Positions 17,676-24,573 of a DNA stretch of 33,042 bases are shown here, one piece after another. The stretch covers positions 1 to 33,042 of the forward strand of contig PCUV01000013.1 in NCBI GenBank assembly GCA_002786915.1, in the 5' to 3' direction. Every line of letters starts with the position of its first letter. The first letter of the stretch is position 1. Made by a program: the position numbers and the translations under genes. The DNA comes from Comamonadaceae bacterium CG12_big_fil_rev_8_21_14_0_65_59_15. Lineage in GTDB: Bacteria; Pseudomonadota; Gammaproteobacteria; Burkholderiales; Burkholderiaceae_C. The notes below the pieces were generated by a model. It searched no databases. It saw only the letters and a list, made by a program, of their open reading frames with translations, and had not been told where the DNA came from.

Positions 17676-17900
17676 TCAGCGCGCGCTATTGGCGGCACGC
17701 GCACAGGCCTCGCACACGCAAACTTTCCCACGCGCTGTTTTAGGGACGCGATTGAGCAAATCGGCCCCCATCTTTACCTGTGTACACCAGCACGGCTCCT
17801 GCGCTACGCCGCCGCTTTGCCGTGCATGCATGGCGCACTGATTGGGCTGGCCGCACAGCGGGCACAGGTGTTGGGGTGGGTTTGGGGATGACGCTTTCAT
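17676..17900 (-). CDS. Small cysteine-rich CWC-family protein
   Basis: A 74-residue protein with CPLCGQPNQCAM near the start, PCWCTQ in the middle and KVCVCEACAR at the end. This spacing of cysteines matches the 'Cys-rich CWC' family, likely a small metal-binding (zinc-ribbon-like) protein of unknown function. The ATG overlaps the rsmI stop by 4 bp (ATGA), so translation is probably coupled to rsmI. It ends 22 bp from the convergent FimV-like gene, and a perfect 7-bp GCTGACC/GGTCAGC dyad spans its stop codon. No signal peptide is present, so it should be cytosolic. Confidence 0.8.
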   Translation of the reverse strand: MKASSPNPPQHLCPLCGQPNQCAMHARQSGGVAQEPCWCTQVKMGADLLNRVPKTARGKVCVCEACARAANSAR

Positions 17901-18853
17901 GGTGACTGCGCTTGCAATGTGAGCGCCTGCTGGTACAGCGCGTTGCGCGGTTGGCCGGTAATTTCTGCGGCCAGCTTGACGGCCGTTTTCAGCGGCAGTT
18001 CTCCCATCAGCAATTGCAGTACCCGGGGTGGCACAACAGAGGGTGCTGTCTGCTCAGCCGGGTGCAGCACCAGCGCAAATTCACCGCGCGTGCGGTGGCT
18101 GTTGCCGGCGAGCCAGGGGACAAAGTCACCCGCAGCCAGCGTGACAATTTCTTCGAACTGCTTGGTCAGCTCGCGTCCTACCGTCAGCAAGCGTGCCCCC
18201 AACGGGGCCAGCGCCTGCGCCAGCGCCTCAATGCGGTGGGGTGCTTCCAGCATGACCACCGCACGCTCCTGGCTGACCAGCGTCTGAATGCTGGCGGCAC
18301 GTTCACTGGGCTTGCTGGACAAAAAACCGGCAAACACAAAGCCCTGGGCCGCAGCTAAATGGGTCGCCAGCCCGGCAACGCTGAGCACGGTAGTCACGCT
18401 GCTGGCACCCGGCAACGGCACCACGCGCACACCCGCCTGCGCCGCAGCGGCTACCAGCCGCGCGCCCGGGTCGCTGACGGCCGGCGTGCCGGCGTCGCTC
18501 ACATAAGCCACGCGCGCGCCAAGTTGCAGCCGTGCGAGCACGCTCACACTGGCCTGCGCTTCGTTATGTTGATGCAGCGCCAGCAATTGTGCGGCGGACT
18601 TGTCGATGCCGTAGGAGCGCAGCAGCGCGTGCGTGTGGCGCGTGTCCTCGCAGGCAATCCAGTCCACACGCTGCAACACGTAGAGCGCACGCAGCGTGAT
18701 GTCGGCCAGATTGCCGATCGGGGTGGCCACGACATACAGCGCCCCGGCGGGATAATCCTGCGCCGACGCGGCATCCTCTGCGGCCTGCAACGCCGTAGCG
18801 AACGTTCCCGCAAGTCTGGCAGAAGGAGAGAGGGTCAATGGGCTGGCTTTCAA
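17897..18853 (-). CDS. rsmI: 16S rRNA (cytidine(1402)-2'-O)-methyltransferase
   Basis: Methylates the ribose of C1402 in the ribosomal decoding centre using S-adenosylmethionine. The 318-residue protein shows the tetrapyrrole-methylase-fold hallmarks of RsmI: GALYVVATPIGNLADITLRA, ACEDTRHTHALL, VAYVSDAGTPAVSDPG, PLPGASSVTTVLSVAGL and GFVFAGFL. There is no ATG before the domain. TTG 18853 gives the form annotated here, which overlaps the divergent yraN start by 16 bp; a later TTG (18838 or in TALQAA) is possible. The next gene downstream, the CWC protein, overlaps its stop by 4 bp. The adjacency with yraN, diaA and dolP mirrors the E. coli yraL region. Confidence 0.95.
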   Translation of the reverse strand: MKASPLTLSPSARLAGTFATALQAAEDAASAQDYPAGALYVVATPIGNLADITLRALYVLQRVDWIACEDTRHTHALLRSYGIDKSAAQLLALHQHNEAQASVSVLARLQLGARVAYVSDAGTPAVSDPGARLVAAAAQAGVRVVPLPGASSVTTVLSVAGLATHLAAAQGFVFAGFLSSKPSERAASIQTLVSQERAVVMLEAPHRIEALAQALAPLGARLLTVGRELTKQFEEIVTLAAGDFVPWLAGNSHRTRGEFALVLHPAEQTAPSVVPPRVLQLLMGELPLKTAVKLAAEITGQPRNALYQQALTLQAQSP

Positions 18854-19230
18854 AAAACGCGCCTTTCAAAACCGCAACCACCAAGCAGACCGGTGATGCG
18901 GCAGAAGACCTGGCCCTGCGCCACCTGCAGCGCGCCGGGTTGGTTCTGATACAGCGCAATTATCGTTCGCCCGGTCGAGGCGGGGGCGAAATTGACCTGA
19001 TCATGCGTGCGCCCGACGGTACCTGTGTGTTCGTTGAAGTGCGTCAACGCAACAGCGCCAGCCATGGCGGGGCGGCGGCCAGTGTCAGCATCACTAAACA
19101 ACGCCGCATTGTGTTTGCCGCGCGTCACTTTCTGATGCGCCAACCCCACCTGCCACCCTGCCGCTTTGACGTGGTCGCGGTGGAGGGTGGGCACATTGAA
19201 TGGCTGCAAGGTGCCTTTGACGCGGGCTGA
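18838..19230 (+). CDS. yraN: UPF0102 (YraN) endonuclease-like protein
   Basis: A 130-residue protein of the UPF0102 family, which has a restriction-endonuclease-like fold and no settled function. Visible hallmarks are TGDAAEDLALRHLQRAGLVL, a glycine-rich loop GRGGGEIDLI, FVEVRQR and the segment FAARHFLMRQPHLPPCRFDVVAV. The putative metal-binding residues (Glu/Asp in GEIDL, Glu in FVEVR) are present. A strong ribosome-binding site (GGAGAG) lies just before ATG 18838. The start region overlaps the 5' end of rsmI on the other strand by 16 bp, so promoters must sit inside the opposing gene. It precedes diaA by 73 bp. Confidence 0.93.
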   Translation: MGWLSKNAPFKTATTKQTGDAAEDLALRHLQRAGLVLIQRNYRSPGRGGGEIDLIMRAPDGTCVFVEVRQRNSASHGGAAASVSITKQRRIVFAARHFLMRQPHLPPCRFDVVAVEGGHIEWLQGAFDAG

Positions 19231-19303
19231 CGGCTTGTGCCAGTAGCCCGCAGACAATCCCTGCGACCCACAGGAGACGCAGCGCGCAGGTATCATCGCG
19301 ACC

Positions 19304-19903
19304 ATGCTGCAGCAACGCATTCAACAACACTTTATCGACAGCGCCGACCTGAAGTACCAGGCCGCGCCGGTCTTGAGCAAGCCTATTGCCGACGCCGTGC
19401 AGGCGCTGCTGGCGTGTGTTACCAGCGGCGGCAAGGTGCTGGCTTGCGGTAACGGCGGTTCAGCCGCCGACGCGCAGCACTTTGCGGCCGAATTTGTCGG
19501 GCGCTTTGAGCGCGAACGCCCTGAGCTAGCCGCCATTGCGCTCACCACAGACAGCTCGATCCTGACCGCCATTGCCAACGATTACGCCTTTGATGTTGTC
19601 TTTTCACGCCAGGTGCGCGCGCTGGGTCAACCCGGTGACGTGCTGCTGGCCATCTCCACCAGCGGCAATTCTGCCAACGTGCTGGCGGCGGTGCAGGCCG
19701 CGCACGAGCGCGACATGGTGGTGATTGGTCTGAGCGGTCGCGGCGGCGGCAAGATGACGCAGGCGCTGCGCGACACCGATGTGCACATTTGTGTGCCGCA
19801 CGAGCGCACCGCCCGCGTCCAGGAGGTTCATCTGCTGACCTTGCACTGTCTGTGCGACGCGGTGGACGATTTGTTACTTGGCGATACTGAAAGTCCCTTA
19901 TGA
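19304..19903 (+). CDS. diaA: SIS-domain protein, DiaA/GmhA family
   Basis: A 199-residue SIS-domain protein with [22 protein letters not shown] (about 43-64) and [13 protein letters not shown] (117-129), the phosphosugar-binding loops. Its position between yraN and a dolP-type lipoprotein gene matches E. coli diaA, whose product binds DnaA and stimulates replication initiation. However, Glu63 and His176 correspond to catalytic positions as I recall them from phosphoheptose isomerase GmhA, so isomerase activity in heptose synthesis cannot be excluded, and such genes are often annotated gmhA in this group. It overlaps the next gene by 4 bp (ATGA). The symbol follows context rather than proof. 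Confidence 0.88.
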   Translation: MLQQRIQQHFIDSADLKYQAAPVLSKPIADAVQALLACVTSGGKVLACGNGGSAADAQHFAAEFVGRFERERPELAAIALTTDSSILTAIANDYAFDVVFSRQVRALGQPGDVLLAISTSGNSANVLAAVQAAHERDMVVIGLSGRGGGKMTQALRDTDVHICVPHERTARVQEVHLLTLHCLCDAVDDLLLGDTESPL

Positions 19904-20547
19904 ATTTTTTTACAAAACGTGTTTTGACCATGGCGCTCTTAGTGGTTGGCTTGAGTGCCAGTCTGAGCGCCTGTTTTCCGGTCATGGTGGGCAGCGCAGT
20001 GATGGGTGGCCTGGTCGCGACAGACCGGCGCACGTCGGGCGCGCAGCTGGAAGACGAGGGCATTGAACTGCGCGCCGCGAGCCGGATTCGCGACCAACTG
20101 GGCGATCGCGTGCACGTCAATGTGAACAGCTACAACCGGCGCGTGTTGGTTACAGGCGAGGTGCCCAATGTGCAGGACAAACTGCTGGTAGAACAAATTG
20201 TGACCCGGGTTGACAACGTGCAGTCTGTGGTCAACGAGCTGGCCGAACTGGGTAACGCCACGCTGACGCAGCGTTCGTCTGACGCACTGGTCACTGGCCG
20301 CGTCAAGGCGGCGCTGGTGGACGCCAAGGATTTGTACGCCAACGCCTTCAAGGTTGTTACTGAACGCGGCACGACCTACCTGATGGGCCGCGTGACGCAG
20401 CGCGAGGCCAGCCGTGCTACGGAGATAGCGCGCTCGACCACCGGGGTACAAAAAGTGGTGCGCGTGCTGGAGTTCATTACCGAGGATGAACTGCGCAGTC
20501 TGCTGCCGCAGCCCGCACCGGCTGCAAAAGCAGCACCGCAGAAATAA
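19900..20547 (+). CDS. dolP: Two-BON-domain outer-membrane lipoprotein (DolP/YraP)
   Basis: A 215-residue lipoprotein with the lipobox LSAC at 22-25 (Cys25 lipidated) and two BON domains at about 57-117 and 127-198 ([19 protein letters not shown] and [19 protein letters not shown]). The tail is rich in Ala/Pro/Lys. DolP proteins support outer-membrane integrity and assembly at anionic lipids. Its ATG overlaps the diaA stop by 4 bp, and the diaA-dolP order is the same as in E. coli. The residue after Cys25 is Phe, not Asp, consistent with outer-membrane sorting. The gene is complete and ordinary. Confidence 0.93.
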   Translation: MNFFTKRVLTMALLVVGLSASLSACFPVMVGSAVMGGLVATDRRTSGAQLEDEGIELRAASRIRDQLGDRVHVNVNSYNRRVLVTGEVPNVQDKLLVEQIVTRVDNVQSVVNELAELGNATLTQRSSDALVTGRVKAALVDAKDLYANAFKVVTERGTTYLMGRVTQREASRATEIARSTTGVQKVVRVLEFITEDELRSLLPQPAPAAKAAPQK

Positions 20548-20659
20548 TCTCAGTCTCAAAAAAGTTCGTCTCGCCTAACTCAGCAAGCGCACCGACGTCC
20601 CAACCCAGAACACCGCGGAACCGGCTTTGCCGGGCCGCCAGGCGCGGCTCAGGGGGGGC

Positions 20660-21577
20660 CTATTTCAAGCGTTTGATCAGGCTCGAGGTGTCCCAACGCC
20701 GCCCGCCCATGGCTTGTATGTCGGCGTAAAACTGGTCTACCAGCGCGGTCACCGGCAGTTGGGCGCCATTGCGTCGGGCTTCGTCCAACACCAGGCCCAA
20801 GTCCTTGCGCATCCAGTCCACGGCAAAGCCAAAGTCAAATTTGTCGGCCACCATGGTCTTGCCACGGTTGTCCATTTGCCAGCTTTGCGCCGCGCCCTTG
20901 CCGATCACGTCCAGCACCAGGTTCATGTCGAGCCCGGCCTTTTGTCCAAACGTGATGGCTTCGGCCAGGCCCTGCACCATGCTGGCAATGCAGATCTGGT
21001 TGACCATCTTGGCCAACTGGCCAGCGCCGCTGTCGCCCAGGTAAGTGAAGGCTTTGGCAAACGCCATCGCGACCGGCTCGGCGGCGTCAAACGGCGCGCG
21101 GTCGCCGCCGCACATCACCGTCAGCGCACCGTTTTGTGCGCCAGCCTGACCGCCGGAAACGGGGGCATCAACAAAGTGCAGCCCCAGCGCTTTTGCTTGG
21201 GCGTACAACTCGCGTGCCACGTTGGCCGACGCGGTGGTGTGATCGACAAAAATCGCGCCCGGCTGCATCCCGGCCAAGGCGCCGTCGGCGCCCAGCACCA
21301 CGCTGCGCAGGTCAGCGTCGTTGCCGACACAGCAAAAAACCAGCTCGGCGCCCTGCACCGCCTGGCGTGGCGTGGCGGCTTGACTTAATAAGTCTTGTTT
21401 GCCGACCGCCGCGCTGTACTCGGCGCACCAAGCGGCCGACTTGGCCGCTGTCCGGTTATAGACCGTGACCTGGTGGCCAGCGCAGGCCAGGTGGCCTGCC
21501 ATCGGGTAGCCCATCACCCCCAAGCCCAAAAACGCGACGCGCCGGGGCGCGGTGGCTGCATGCATTTTGATGATCAT
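20660..21577 (-). CDS. NAD(P)-dependent beta-hydroxyacid dehydrogenase-like oxidoreductase
   Basis: A ~305-residue member of the 3-hydroxyisobutyrate / tartronate-semialdehyde reductase family. The Rossmann motif FLGLGVMGYPMAGHL lies near the start, the substrate-binding signature FVDAPVSGGQAGAQNGAL (about residues 120-140) follows, and the catalytic lysine is in GAGQLAKMVNQI. These enzymes oxidise or reduce small beta-hydroxyacids; the exact substrate cannot be told. ATG 21577 is taken as start because GGAG lies about 12 bp upstream; ATG 21565 and an earlier non-family extension are alternatives. It is 77 bp behind pilU on the same strand and may be read through from the pil genes, but a functional tie is unlikely. 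Confidence 0.9.
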   Translation of the reverse strand: MIIKMHAATAPRRVAFLGLGVMGYPMAGHLACAGHQVTVYNRTAAKSAAWCAEYSAAVGKQDLLSQAATPRQAVQGAELVFCCVGNDADLRSVVLGADGALAGMQPGAIFVDHTTASANVARELYAQAKALGLHFVDAPVSGGQAGAQNGALTVMCGGDRAPFDAAEPVAMAFAKAFTYLGDSGAGQLAKMVNQICIASMVQGLAEAITFGQKAGLDMNLVLDVIGKGAAQSWQMDNRGKTMVADKFDFGFAVDWMRKDLGLVLDEARRNGAQLPVTALVDQFYADIQAMGGRRWDTSSLIKRLK

Positions 21578-21653
21578 TTTCGAAGGTAACTCCAAAAAAA
21601 CTTGTGAATCGGTTGGGCCAGGGCTTGTCACTCAGGCCAAGGGTCGAAACGGC

Positions 21654-22799
21654 TTAAATAATCGCCATGTTTTCGGTGCCTGCGGCCAGGTTGGTGCTTT
21701 GGCTGCGTTTGCTGTTGAGCTTGATTTGCAGGCGCAAATCATTCACCGAGTCGGCATTGCGCAACGCGTCTTCATAGGTGATCAGGTTGGCATCGTAAGC
21801 ATCAAACAAAGCCTGATCGAAAGTTTGCATACCCAGATTGCGGCTTTTCTTCATGATCTCCTTGACGCCAGAAATATCACCCTTGAAGATCAGGTCTGAA
21901 ATCAGCGGCGAGTTCAGCATGATCTCGACCATGGCGATGCGCCCGGCGCCGTCCTGCTTGGGCAGCAGCCGCTGTGATACCAGTGCGCGCAGGTTCAGTG
22001 ACAAGTCCATCAGCAACTGGTTGCGCCGCTCTTCGGGGAAAAAGTTGACGATGCGGTCTAGTGCCTGGTTGGAACTGTTGGCGTGCAGTGTGGCCACGCA
22101 CAGATGCCCGGTTTCGGCGAACGCCACCGCGTGCTCCATGGTTTCGCGGTCGCGGATTTCGCCCATCAAAATCACATCCGGCGCTTGGCGCAAGGTGTTT
22201 TTCAGCGCGGCATCCCAGGAATCGGTGTCAATGCCCACTTCACGCTGCGTGACGACACAGTTTTTGTGCGCATGGACAAACTCGATCGGGTCTTCGATTG
22301 TGATGATGTGACCATAGGTGGTCTCGTTGCGCCAGTCGATCATGGCCGCCAGGGTGGTCGATTTACCCGAGCCGGTGCCGCCGACCATGATGCACAAGCC
22401 GCGTTTGGTGTTGATGATGTCCTTGAGGATCGGCGGCAAGCCCATTTTGTCGATCGACGGCAAAGTGCTGGGAATGGTGCGCAACACCATGCCGACCTTG
22501 CTTTGTTGCATGAAGGCGTTGACCCGAAAGCGCCCCAAGCCCGGCGGCGCAATGGCAAAGTTGCACTCTTTGGTGCGCTCAAATTCGGCCACCTGCTTGT
22601 CGCTCATGATCGCGCGCGCCAGTGCCAGGCTGTGCGTGCCGTTGAGCGGTTGCTGAGACACTTTGGTCACTTTGCCATCGACCTTGATGGCCGGTGGAAA
22701 TTCGGCGGTAATGAACAAGTCACTGCCGCCGCGCCCAACCATCAGCTTGAGCAGGTCGTTAACAAAGGTGGTTGCTTGATCGCGTTCCATGATGATCAC
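21654..22799 (-). CDS. pilU: Type IV pilus retraction ATPase accessory PilU
   Basis: A 381-residue secretion-type ATPase of the PilT/PilU family, acting as a cytoplasmic hexamer at the base of the type IV pilus to support retraction. The Walker A motif GGTGSGKS lies at 140-147. ITIEDPIEFVH, VILMGEIRDRETM and GHLCVATLHANSS supply the Asp box, Walker B and His box. The PilT signature AIRNLIRE is replaced by a divergent stretch (SPLISDLIF), which separates it from PilT. The ATG overlaps the pilT stop by 4 bp (ATGA), so the pair is translationally coupled. The C-terminal extension (ADSVNDLRLQIKLNSKRSQS) is typical of PilU. Confidence 0.96.
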   Translation of the reverse strand: MIIMERDQATTFVNDLLKLMVGRGGSDLFITAEFPPAIKVDGKVTKVSQQPLNGTHSLALARAIMSDKQVAEFERTKECNFAIAPPGLGRFRVNAFMQQSKVGMVLRTIPSTLPSIDKMGLPPILKDIINTKRGLCIMVGGTGSGKSTTLAAMIDWRNETTYGHIITIEDPIEFVHAHKNCVVTQREVGIDTDSWDAALKNTLRQAPDVILMGEIRDRETMEHAVAFAETGHLCVATLHANSSNQALDRIVNFFPEERRNQLLMDLSLNLRALVSQRLLPKQDGAGRIAMVEIMLNSPLISDLIFKGDISGVKEIMKKSRNLGMQTFDQALFDAYDANLITYEDALRNADSVNDLRLQIKLNSKRSQSTNLAAGTENMAII

Positions 22800-23839
22800 C
22801 CCGCAAAGTTTTCCGGCGTCTTGGCCTTGGTGCGGGCCTCGGCCGGGGTAATGATGTTGCGGCGCACCAGGTCGGTCAGGTTCTGGTCGAGCGTTTGCAT
22901 ACCCACGCTGTTGCCGGTCTGAATGCTCGAATACATCTGCGCCACCTTGGCCTCGCGGATCAAATTACGTATGGCGCTGGTGCCGAGCATGATCTCGTGC
23001 GCCGCCACCCGGCCGCTGCCATCTTTGGTTTTGCACAGCGCTTGCGAGATCACGGCCTGGAGCGATTCGCTCAGCATGGCCCGGATCATTTCTTTTTCTT
23101 CGCCCGGAAACACATCAATGATCCGGTCGATGGTCTTGGCCGCACTGCTGGTGTGCAGGGTGCCAAACACCAGGTGGCCGGTTTCAGCAGCGGTCATGGC
23201 CAGGCGGATGGTTTCCAGGTCACGCATTTCACCGACCAGAATCGCGTCGGGGTCTTCGCGCAGGGCCGAGCGCAAGGCGGCGGCAAAGCTTTGGGTGTGG
23301 GGCCCGACCTCACGCTGATTGATCAGGCATTTTTTGGGTATGTGGACAAATTCAATCGGGTCTTCGACCGTCAGGATGTGACCAAACTCGTTTTCATTGA
23401 GGTAGTTGACCATGGCGGCCAGTGTGGTCGATTTGCCCGAACCTGTAGGGCCCGTGACCAGCACCATACCGCGCGGTTTTAACGCCAAATCGGCAAAAAT
23501 TTTGGGGCATTTCAACTCTTCCAGCGTCAAAATCTTGCTCGGGATGGTGCGAAACACCGCACCCGCACCGCGCTGCTGGTTGAAGGCGTTGACCCGGAAC
23601 CGCGCCAGACCGTCAATTTCGAACGAAAAGTCAATTTCCAGAAATTCTTCGTAGTGTTTACGCTGCGAATCGTTCATGATGTCATACGCCATGGCGTGCA
23701 CCTGCTTATGATCCAGCGGCTCGATATTGAGGCGACGCACGTCGCCGTTGACCCGGATCATGGGTGGTAACCCGGCCGACAAGTGCAGGTCAGACGCCTT
23801 GTTTTTGACGCTGAACGCCAACAGTTGGGTAATGTCCAT
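22796..23839 (-). CDS. pilT: Type IV pilus twitching-motility retraction ATPase PilT
   Basis: A 347-residue ATPase that depolymerises the pilus and drives twitching. It contains a Walker A motif (GPTGSGKS, about 130-137), LTVEDPIEFVH, LVGEMRDLETI and GTLHTSSAAKT. The AIRNLIRE motif (289-296), known to be needed for retraction, is intact. It is the first gene of the pilT-pilU pair. Only 38 bp separate its start from the divergent yggS start, so the two promoters overlap. The same pilT/yggS neighbourhood occurs in other proteobacteria. Nothing is unusual in the sequence. Confidence 0.97.
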   Translation of the reverse strand: MDITQLLAFSVKNKASDLHLSAGLPPMIRVNGDVRRLNIEPLDHKQVHAMAYDIMNDSQRKHYEEFLEIDFSFEIDGLARFRVNAFNQQRGAGAVFRTIPSKILTLEELKCPKIFADLALKPRGMVLVTGPTGSGKSTTLAAMVNYLNENEFGHILTVEDPIEFVHIPKKCLINQREVGPHTQSFAAALRSALREDPDAILVGEMRDLETIRLAMTAAETGHLVFGTLHTSSAAKTIDRIIDVFPGEEKEMIRAMLSESLQAVISQALCKTKDGSGRVAAHEIMLGTSAIRNLIREAKVAQMYSSIQTGNSVGMQTLDQNLTDLVRRNIITPAEARTKAKTPENFAG

Positions 23840-23877
23840 CGAATGCCCTCTTCTTCAATTGTTACGCAAGACAGATT

Positions 23878-24573
23878 ATGACCACGATTCAAGACCAGTT
23901 GCAGCAAGTGCGTCAGCGCATCACCGCCGCTTGCCAAACCGCTGGCCGCGCGCCAGACGGGGTGGCGTTGCTGGCAGTATCCAAAACATTTGGCGCCGAC
24001 GCGGTCACCAGTGCCTGGCAAGCCGGGCAACTTTCGTTTGGCGAAAACTACATCCAGGAAGCGGTCGAGAAAATCACTGCGCTACGCGACCTGCCGCTAC
24101 AGTGGCACTGCATCGGTCCGATCCAGAGCAACAAGACACGCCTGGTGGCCGAGCACTTTGACTGGGTGCAGACGGTGGACCGGCTCAAAATTGCGCAACG
24201 CCTGAGCGCGCAGCGCCCGCCCCAATTGCCCCCGCTACAGGTGTGCATCCAGGTTAATGTTGACGGCGGTCCAACCAAGTCGGGCGTCACACCAGACGCA
24301 GCGCTGGCGCTGGCCCAAGAGGTGGCCACGTTGCCCCGGTTATGCCTGCGCGGGCTCATGTGCATCCCCGAACCTGCTACTGACTTTGTAACTGCTTGCG
24401 CATTATTTGCAAGGGCTAGAGCCCTTTTTGACACATTAAATCAGGCCGGTCTGGCACTCGACACGTTGTCCATGGGCATGAGCGCCGATCTGGAAGCAGC
24501 CGTCGCCTCAGGCAGCACCTTGGTGCGGGTGGGCAGCGCCATCTTTGGGCAACGCAGCTACCCCATCGGGTAA
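23878..24573 (+). CDS. yggS: YggS-family pyridoxal-phosphate homeostasis protein
   Basis: A 231-residue PLP-binding protein (PLPBP/YggS) that buffers the cofactor in the cytosol rather than catalysing a known reaction. The PLP lysine is Lys36 in LLAVSKTF; SFGENYIQEAVEKI, HCIGPIQSNKTR, VCIQVNVD and DTLSMGMSADLEAAVASGSTLVRVG are family hallmarks. Residues 167-186 are encoded by a segment (24376-24435) with codons rare in this window (GTA, TTA, AGG, AGA) that matches the repeat in proA, yet the protein has normal length. Its last 66 bp overlap, antisense, the 3' end of the GGDEF-EAL gene. It is divergent from pilT, 38 bp away. Confidence 0.95.
   Translation: MTTIQDQLQQVRQRITAACQTAGRAPDGVALLAVSKTFGADAVTSAWQAGQLSFGENYIQEAVEKITALRDLPLQWHCIGPIQSNKTRLVAEHFDWVQTVDRLKIAQRLSAQRPPQLPPLQVCIQVNVDGGPTKSGVTPDAALALAQEVATLPRLCLRGLMCIPEPATDFVTACALFARARALFDTLNQAGLALDTLSMGMSADLEAAVASGSTLVRVGSAIFGQRSYPIG
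24376..24435 (+). repeat. Dispersed ~60-bp repeat inside yggS (copy 2)
   Basis: This aligns without gaps to the reverse complement of 9599-9658 at roughly 44 of 60 positions, with AAGGGCTAGAG identical in both. Its base composition and codons are clearly more AT-rich than the surrounding gene. The reading frame passes through it (ATDFVTACALFARARALFDT) without a net length change, so either it replaced native sequence or natural codons converged on it. Confidence 0.55.

Noticed and set aside
17666..17680. GCTGACC/GGTCAGC dyad as a terminator between two convergent genes
   Set aside because: The stem is short, lacks a T-run and has almost no loop; it may equally be an ordinary palindrome.
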